Source of the DNA: Ignavibacteriales bacterium
Lineage (GTDB): Bacteria > Bacteroidota > Ignavibacteria > Ignavibacteriales > Ignavibacteriaceae
Assembly: GCA_027349615.1 (NCBI GenBank)
Contig: DAIEML010000065.1
Location: 1 to 10,624, forward strand
DNA length: 10,624 bases
Reading direction: 5' to 3'
Position numbers and translations under genes: made by a program. The notes beneath the pieces are model-generated. The model saw only the letters and a list, made by a program, of their open reading frames with translations. It was not told the origin of the DNA and searched no databases. Of this stretch, positions 6,862-10,624 are shown one piece after another. Position 1 is the first letter of the stretch; the number at the start of each line of letters is the position of its first letter.

Positions 6862-7848
6862 TTAATTTAGAATTCCTTTCACAACTCGTTTATCAAGCTT
6901 TGCTTTCAACATATCTGCGGCAAGATTTGTAATTATTACTAAAACTCCTGCAACAAAACTGCAGCCGGTTACCAGCGGATAATCGCGCGAAAGAATTGCG
7001 TTAACAGTTAAACGCCCCATTCCGGGCAATGCAAAAATAACTTCAGTAATTAAAGCGCCGCCGAACAGCAAACCAAGTTCGACGCCTGCAACTGAAATTA
7101 ATGGATTGACCGCATTTGGAATTACATGTTTTCGATTAATATATTTTTCATCAAATCCGTGTGCGCGAAGATTTTCAACAAATGGTTTGTTGTAGACTTC
7201 TTCAAGATTGTCGCGGAGATATTTATAATAAACTGCAATTCCGCCGAGCGACAAAGTAATTACCGGAAGAATTAAATGACTTCCATAGTTCAGCAGCTTT
7301 TGAAAAAATGAATATGAATCCGAATCAAATGAAGTTAATCCGGACGATGGAAATAAATTTAACCATCCTGAAAAAATAAAAATTAAGGAAACACCGATTA
7401 CGAACGAAGGCAAAGCATAAATCATCAAACTCAACCTTGAAATTGTTTTATCAGCAAAGCCATTAATTTTTTTTACCGAAATAAATGCCAACAAAAATCC
7501 CGCAGATATTTGAACAGAAAAGCTTATCAGGGAAAAAATAATAGTGAATGGCAAAAACTGTTTGATAACTTCTACAACTGGAATTCTGTAAGTGTAAGAA
7601 ATGCCAAAATCTCCTTTGCAAAGATTTAGAAGAAAAGTTTCGTACTGACTAATCAGCGGCGCATTTAAGTTGAATGATTCTTTAACGAGTGTAGCAAGTT
7701 TTGGGCTTAAATCAGGAGATAAAAATTTTTGTGAGGGATCGCCGGGAGAAATCCTCAAAAGAAAAAAAAGAAAAGTAATCATCAGAAACAAAACGATAAG
7801 AGATGTTATGATTCTCTTTAACAAAACGCGGTAGATTTCTTTTCTCAT
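6862..7848 (-). CDS. oppB: OppB/DppB-type ABC transporter permease
   Basis: 328 residues, the normal length for this subunit. It has an N-terminal membrane helix (about 11-32), then the family signature SPGDP at 34-38 and GDFGIS at 79-84. Further membrane segments lie at about 100-124, 140-160, 190-208, 252-272 and 292-312. The cytoplasmic coupling loop lies at about 224-250 (ENLRAHGFDEKYINRKHVIP), which contacts the ATPase, and EVIFALPGMGRL is at 269-280. It pairs with the OppC-type permease to form the translocation pore. It begins 7 nt after the binding-protein stop codon, with an A-rich SD-like AAAGAA upstream, and its TAA is immediately followed by the ATG of the next gene. The substrate (di- or oligopeptide, nickel or other) cannot be fixed from the permease alone. 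Confidence 0.95.
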   Translation of the reverse strand: MRKEIYRVLLKRIITSLIVLFLMITFLFFLLRISPGDPSQKFLSPDLSPKLATLVKESFNLNAPLISQYETFLLNLCKGDFGISYTYRIPVVEVIKQFLPFTIIFSLISFSVQISAGFLLAFISVKKINGFADKTISRLSLMIYALPSFVIGVSLIFIFSGWLNLFPSSGLTSFDSDSYSFFQKLLNYGSHLILPVITLSLGGIAVYYKYLRDNLEEVYNKPFVENLRAHGFDEKYINRKHVIPNAVNPLISVAGVELGLLFGGALITEVIFALPGMGRLTVNAILSRDYPLVTGCSFVAGVLVIITNLAADMLKAKLDKRVVKGILN

Positions 7849-7855
7849 GTTCTTT

Positions 7856-9514
7856 TTATTTTACCGACCACAGCCAGGCACGATTGAATGGGCCCAGCGG
7901 ACTTACAGTTAAGTTTTGAATCTTTTTGTTGTATGCAATTATTTTATCAACCCAATACAAAAACGTAACCGGCTGATCTTTATAAATTATTTCCTGGAAT
8001 TTTTTATAAAGAAGATTTTTTTGTTCTTCTGATTTTGAATTTTCAATCTTATCAAGCAAGTTATCTATGGTTTTATTTTGATAGCATTCAACATTCAACG
8101 GCGCTTCAGAAAAATCAGAATACCAGAAAGGTTTCATATCAATTGGAATAGAGATTGTCCAACCAGCCATCCACGCGTTAAATTCTCTGTCGTACATTTT
8201 TTGAAAAAACACTTCAGGTTCAAGTTTTTCAACAGTCACTTTAATGCCAACTGCCTTCAAATTATTTTTAATTACAGTCGAAGCAAAATCCCGGCGAGGA
8301 TTTCCTGTCGGAATATAAAGTGTGAAAGAAAATTCCTGTCCGTTTTTCTTTAACACTCCGCTTTGATCAATATCTTTCCAGCCGGCGCTTGCCAAAAGCT
8401 GTCTCGCTTTTTCAACATTGTAAGTGAGCGGAGTTAATGTTGTATCAATTGTAGTTTTGAATATTGGTGAAATTGGTCCCCAGCATAAATCGCCGTGGTT
8501 ATCTAAAAATTCTTTTAAAATTTCATTACTGTTAATTGCGTAAGTCAAAGCTTTTCTAACTAATGGATTTCCAAACAATTTATTCGGAATAATTTTTTTT
8601 GATTTTTTGTAAACGTCAGGATCAATATTGTTCCAGCCGACGTAATCATACTCGCGTCCTTTCAAAGATGCAAGATTGATGTTTTCATCTTTCTGCAAAA
8701 TTGGATAATCATCAGCTTTTACGTCTTGAATAAGATCTAGCTCGCCTCTTTTTAATTGTGTTAATCTGGAATTATAATCAGGCACAATTTTAAAAATTAT
8801 TTCAGAAATATTTCCCGGCTTGTACAGAAAAGATTTTGTATCGGCTTTCAAAATGATTGACTGATTCTTATTCCATTCGGCAAGATAAAAAGCTCCGTTT
8901 GTAACCGGCTTAATTTCCTTTTCGGCAGTTATAAAATCTTTGCGACTGATGTTTTTGTAAACGTGCTCAGGAATTATTGGGAAATCTATATCATAAAAAG
9001 ACGGGGTTGAGTTCTTTTTAAAATTTATTGTAAGCAAATATGGATTTGTTATAGTGAAAGTTTTCTGGAGATCAATGTGCTGAGACGAATCAACATAATA
9101 ATTTTTAAACGAACCGTAAAGCTTGCTTTGAATTTGCGGATCGGAATAAAGATCAAATGAAAATACAACATCGTTTGCTGTAAATTGCTGCCCGTCAGAC
9201 CATTTAACATCATCACGAAGATTCAAAGTAATTGAAGAAGAATCCTTACTCCATTGCCAGCTTTTTGCAAGCATCGGGTAAGTATCCATTTCGCCTTTCT
9301 GATAATTCCAATCGTGCTGAACAAGGCTTGCATAAAGAAGCTCGGAAATATTTCCTTCATTTAGATCAAAGGCGAAAAGAGGATTAACCGATTCAATATC
9401 GGAAGGAATTGCTGTGACAACTCGGTTTTGATTTTCTGGTGCTTCTTTCTGGCAGGCAGGTATTAGCAGCAAAGAAAAAATTATGACTAATAAGAAAAGA
9501 CGATTCGTTTTCAT
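7856..9514 (-). CDS. Family-5 extracellular solute-binding lipoprotein (peptide-type ABC importer)
   Basis: 552 residues from the ATG at 9512-9514. I chose this start because it gives a clean lipoprotein signal (MKTNRLFLLVIIFSLLLIPAC, lipidated Cys21). A longer in-frame ORF from 9682 adds 56 residues that overlap the divergent ATPase gene and would bury the signal. Family-5 marks are LRDDVKWSDG at 99-108 followed by FTANDVVFSF (111-120), VTNGAFYLAEW at about 204-214, and NPLVRKALTYAI at about 316-327. It should be anchored on the outer face of the inner membrane or at the cell surface and deliver ligand to the two permeases encoded downstream. Peptide is the commonest substrate of the family, but nickel, heme and sugar binders also belong to it. 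It is the first gene of the leftward operon and lacks an obvious SD. Confidence 0.93.
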   Translation of the reverse strand: MKTNRLFLLVIIFSLLLIPACQKEAPENQNRVVTAIPSDIESVNPLFAFDLNEGNISELLYASLVQHDWNYQKGEMDTYPMLAKSWQWSKDSSSITLNLRDDVKWSDGQQFTANDVVFSFDLYSDPQIQSKLYGSFKNYYVDSSQHIDLQKTFTITNPYLLTINFKKNSTPSFYDIDFPIIPEHVYKNISRKDFITAEKEIKPVTNGAFYLAEWNKNQSIILKADTKSFLYKPGNISEIIFKIVPDYNSRLTQLKRGELDLIQDVKADDYPILQKDENINLASLKGREYDYVGWNNIDPDVYKKSKKIIPNKLFGNPLVRKALTYAINSNEILKEFLDNHGDLCWGPISPIFKTTIDTTLTPLTYNVEKARQLLASAGWKDIDQSGVLKKNGQEFSFTLYIPTGNPRRDFASTVIKNNLKAVGIKVTVEKLEPEVFFQKMYDREFNAWMAGWTISIPIDMKPFWYSDFSEAPLNVECYQNKTIDNLLDKIENSKSEEQKNLLYKKFQEIIYKDQPVTFLYWVDKIIAYNKKIQNLTVSPLGPFNRAWLWSVK

Positions 9515-9599
9515 CAGTGCGGCCCATTCAAATATTGGTAATAACTTTGTTGGTAATTTATTATTTTGTTGTGTAATTACAAAAAATGATTTGTGCGGA
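9515..9599. promoter_or_regulatory. Divergent promoter region between binding protein and ABC ATPase genes
   Basis: 85 AT-rich bases between two divergent start codons, which must hold the promoters of both operons. I see no convincing sigma-70 boxes. On the minus strand AATATTTG (9531-9538 on plus) is a near match to the Bacteroidota -7 box TAnnTTTG, but lies close to the start codon. Neither gene has a strong SD here. The region also contains the direct repeats listed separately. Confidence 0.6.
9535..9557 (+). repeat. Direct repeat TTGGTAAT x2 in the divergent promoter
   Basis: TTGGTAAT occurs at 9535-9542 and again at 9550-9557, 15 nt apart. The first copy extends to GGTAATAAC, which is also present on the minus strand within the inverted repeat at 446-460. 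The copies could be operator half-sites spaced about one and a half helical turns apart, or chance in AT-rich DNA. Confidence 0.3.
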
Positions 9600-10346
9600 A
9601 TGTTTGAAGTCAGAATTAAAGAAATAAACTTGATTGGAAAGAAAACTCTGCTTTCTGATGTTGAGTTCAATTTGAACGACAATTCGATTTACACAATTCT
9701 TGGCTTGAACGGAAGTGGAAAAACTTCTTTGATAAAATCTCTAACCGGAATTCTCAATCCGCGTTTTTATAAAATTAATGGATCAGTAAATTTTGATGGT
9801 GAAAATATTCTAGCTCTTGATTACAAAAAGATTCTTCAATTAAGAAGAGAAAAAATAAAATATGTTTTCCAGGATGCTGTAAACAGCTTCGATCATTTAA
9901 AAACTTTTGAATACTATTTTGAAAAACTGATTAAAGATAAAAATGATGTTGATCCTCTGCTGGATTATTTTCTTTTGCCAAAATATTCTGAATTGAAAAA
10001 GCTTTTTCCTTATGAAGTAAGCGGCGGAATGGCTCAGCGAATAAATTTTGTTCTTGCGCTGCTTTGCCATCCGAAAATTATAATTCTTGATGAGCCGACT
10101 TCGGGAATTGATCTTGCAATCTCAAATCTTTTTTTACTAAAGCTGAAAGAATTTGTGAAGGAGAAAAATAATTCGGCACTGCTGGTTACGCACGATTTGG
10201 TTTTTGCCCAAAAGATCAGCAACAAAATTGCGTTTCTTGCTGACGGAAAGCTAAGCGAGTTTTATTCTAATGATGAATTCTTTTCTGCGAATAATTCAGA
10301 ATCACTTCAACAATTTCTTAACGCACACAAACATATTTCTTTATGA
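9600..10346 (+). CDS. ABC transporter ATP-binding protein, short OppF/DppF-like
   Basis: 248 residues with all nucleotide-binding motifs: Walker A GLNGSGKT at 35-42, Q-loop Gln91 in FQDAVNSF, signature VSGGMAQR at 140-147, Walker B IIILDEP with Asp164-Glu165, and H-loop His198. The Q-loop context (FQD..NSF) and SGGMAQR are of the peptide/nickel type. It lacks the C-terminal extension (often with an oligopeptide HPY domain) usual in OppD/OppF, so it is a single-domain ATPase. I chose the ATG at 9600 because the fold starts there (MFEVRIKEIN). An upstream ATG at 9483 would add 39 residues that overlap the binding-protein gene and have no resemblance to an ATPase. It overlaps the next gene by 4 nt (ATGA). 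It probably energises the permeases encoded in the divergent operon. Confidence 0.9.
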   Translation: MFEVRIKEINLIGKKTLLSDVEFNLNDNSIYTILGLNGSGKTSLIKSLTGILNPRFYKINGSVNFDGENILALDYKKILQLRREKIKYVFQDAVNSFDHLKTFEYYFEKLIKDKNDVDPLLDYFLLPKYSELKKLFPYEVSGGMAQRINFVLALLCHPKIIILDEPTSGIDLAISNLFLLKLKEFVKEKNNSALLVTHDLVFAQKISNKIAFLADGKLSEFYSNDEFFSANNSESLQQFLNAHKHISL

Positions 10347-10624
10347 ATGAATTACTAATCGTTAGAAATATTTTTTATATAGTTGAACAGACGGAGGCTT
10401 TTCAATTAAAAAAAGTTGAGAAAGAAATTCTGAAAAATATTTCTTTCAAATTGGAGAAAGGAAAAATTCTTGGAATTGTCGGCGAATCCGGAAGCGGAAA
10501 GAGTATGACGTCACTTTCCATTATGGGATTGATTCCACCCCCATATGGAAAAATTGTCGAAGGCGAAATCCGTTTTGAGGGTGTCAATTTAGCGAAATTG
10601 TCAGAAAAGAAAATGAATGATATT
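10343..10624 (+). CDS. oppD: Peptide-type ABC transporter ATPase, OppD/DppD-like, N-terminal part (cut by window edge)
   Basis: 94 codons are visible in an open frame to the window end. The start ATG overlaps the preceding TGA, giving the ATGA coupling seen elsewhere here. Walker A is GESGSGKS at 47-54, followed by MTSLSIMGLIPPP, GEIRFEGVNLAKLSEKKMNDI: this run from GIVGESGSGKS through SIMGL and LSEKKM is characteristic of the OppD/DppD subfamily. Signature, Walker B and the C-terminal domain lie beyond the window. It would form the ATPase heterodimer with the preceding short ATPase. A minus-strand ORF across this stretch is a shadow. Confidence 0.9.
   Translation, partial: MNELLIVRNIFYIVEQTEAFQLKKVEKEILKNISFKLEKGKILGIVGESGSGKSMTSLSIMGLIPPPYGKIVEGEIRFEGVNLAKLSEKKMNDI

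Noticed and set aside
9536..9551. Second sigma-54-like element TGGTAATAACTTTGTT upstream of the ABC ATPase
   Set aside because: The TGG and TTG blocks have the right spacing, but three or more consensus positions differ, including the C of the -12 GC doublet; not credible without mapping data.
9483..9599. Upstream in-frame start for the short ABC ATPase
   Set aside because: The added 39 residues overlap the binding-protein coding region and do not look like an ATPase N-terminus; the fold begins at the ATG at 9600.
9515..9682. N-terminal extension of the solute-binding protein (56 further in-frame residues)
   Set aside because: The internal start at 9514 gives a textbook lipoprotein signal. 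The extension would bury it and would overlap the divergent ATPase gene.
10034..10225. Minus-strand ORFs inside the two ATPase genes (also 10402-10587)
   Set aside because: They are shadows of the ABC ATPase frames, which carry all expected motifs.

Overview
The window is AT-rich (about one third G+C by eye), gene-dense and bacterial. Most starts lack a clear Shine-Dalgarno, genes abut or overlap by 4 nt, and the solute-binding protein carries a lipoprotein signal. This fits a Gram-negative-type bacterium of the Bacteroidota/Ignavibacteriota (FCB) kind. The placement is inference from composition and gene style; no rRNA or marker gene is present.

Layout. Five genes run leftward from position 9514 without a real gap: a family-5 (peptide/nickel type) solute-binding lipoprotein (7856-9514), an OppB/DppB-type permease (6862-7848), an OppC/DppC-type permease with extra sequence (5578-6861), a 1201-residue Ser/Thr protein kinase with a STAND/AAA-type ATPase and TPR region (1976-5581), and a sigma-54-dependent activator with a degenerate receiver domain (596-1972). 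The junctions are 7 nt, 0 nt, a 4-nt ATGA overlap and 3 nt, so this looks like one operon. After 266 non-coding bases comes a gene, also leftward and cut by the window edge (1-329), for a secreted protein with 16-residue tandem repeats. Its upstream region holds an SD, a sequence resembling a -24/-12 (sigma-54) promoter and, about 85 nt upstream of the predicted transcription start, a perfect 5-bp-arm inverted repeat. To the right, divergent from the binding-protein gene across an 85-nt spacer, lie two overlapping ABC ATPase genes (9600-10346 and 10343 to the edge). They probably power the same transporter.

How the parts may work together (inference). The transporter would import oligopeptides. 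The kinase-STAND-TPR protein, co-translated with the permease, would sense an imported ligand or transport state. The sigma-54 activator cannot be a normal phospho-Asp response regulator, because its receiver has lost the Asp and Lys, so it is a natural output partner for the kinase. The adjacent secreted repeat gene is a candidate target. The arrangement resembles in logic the Gram-positive Opp plus TPR-receptor (RRNPP) peptide-sensing circuits, but is built from a Ser/Thr kinase and a sigma-54 activator. This is the most interesting possibility in the window.

No tRNA, rRNA, CRISPR array, insertion sequence or convincing intrinsic terminator was seen.
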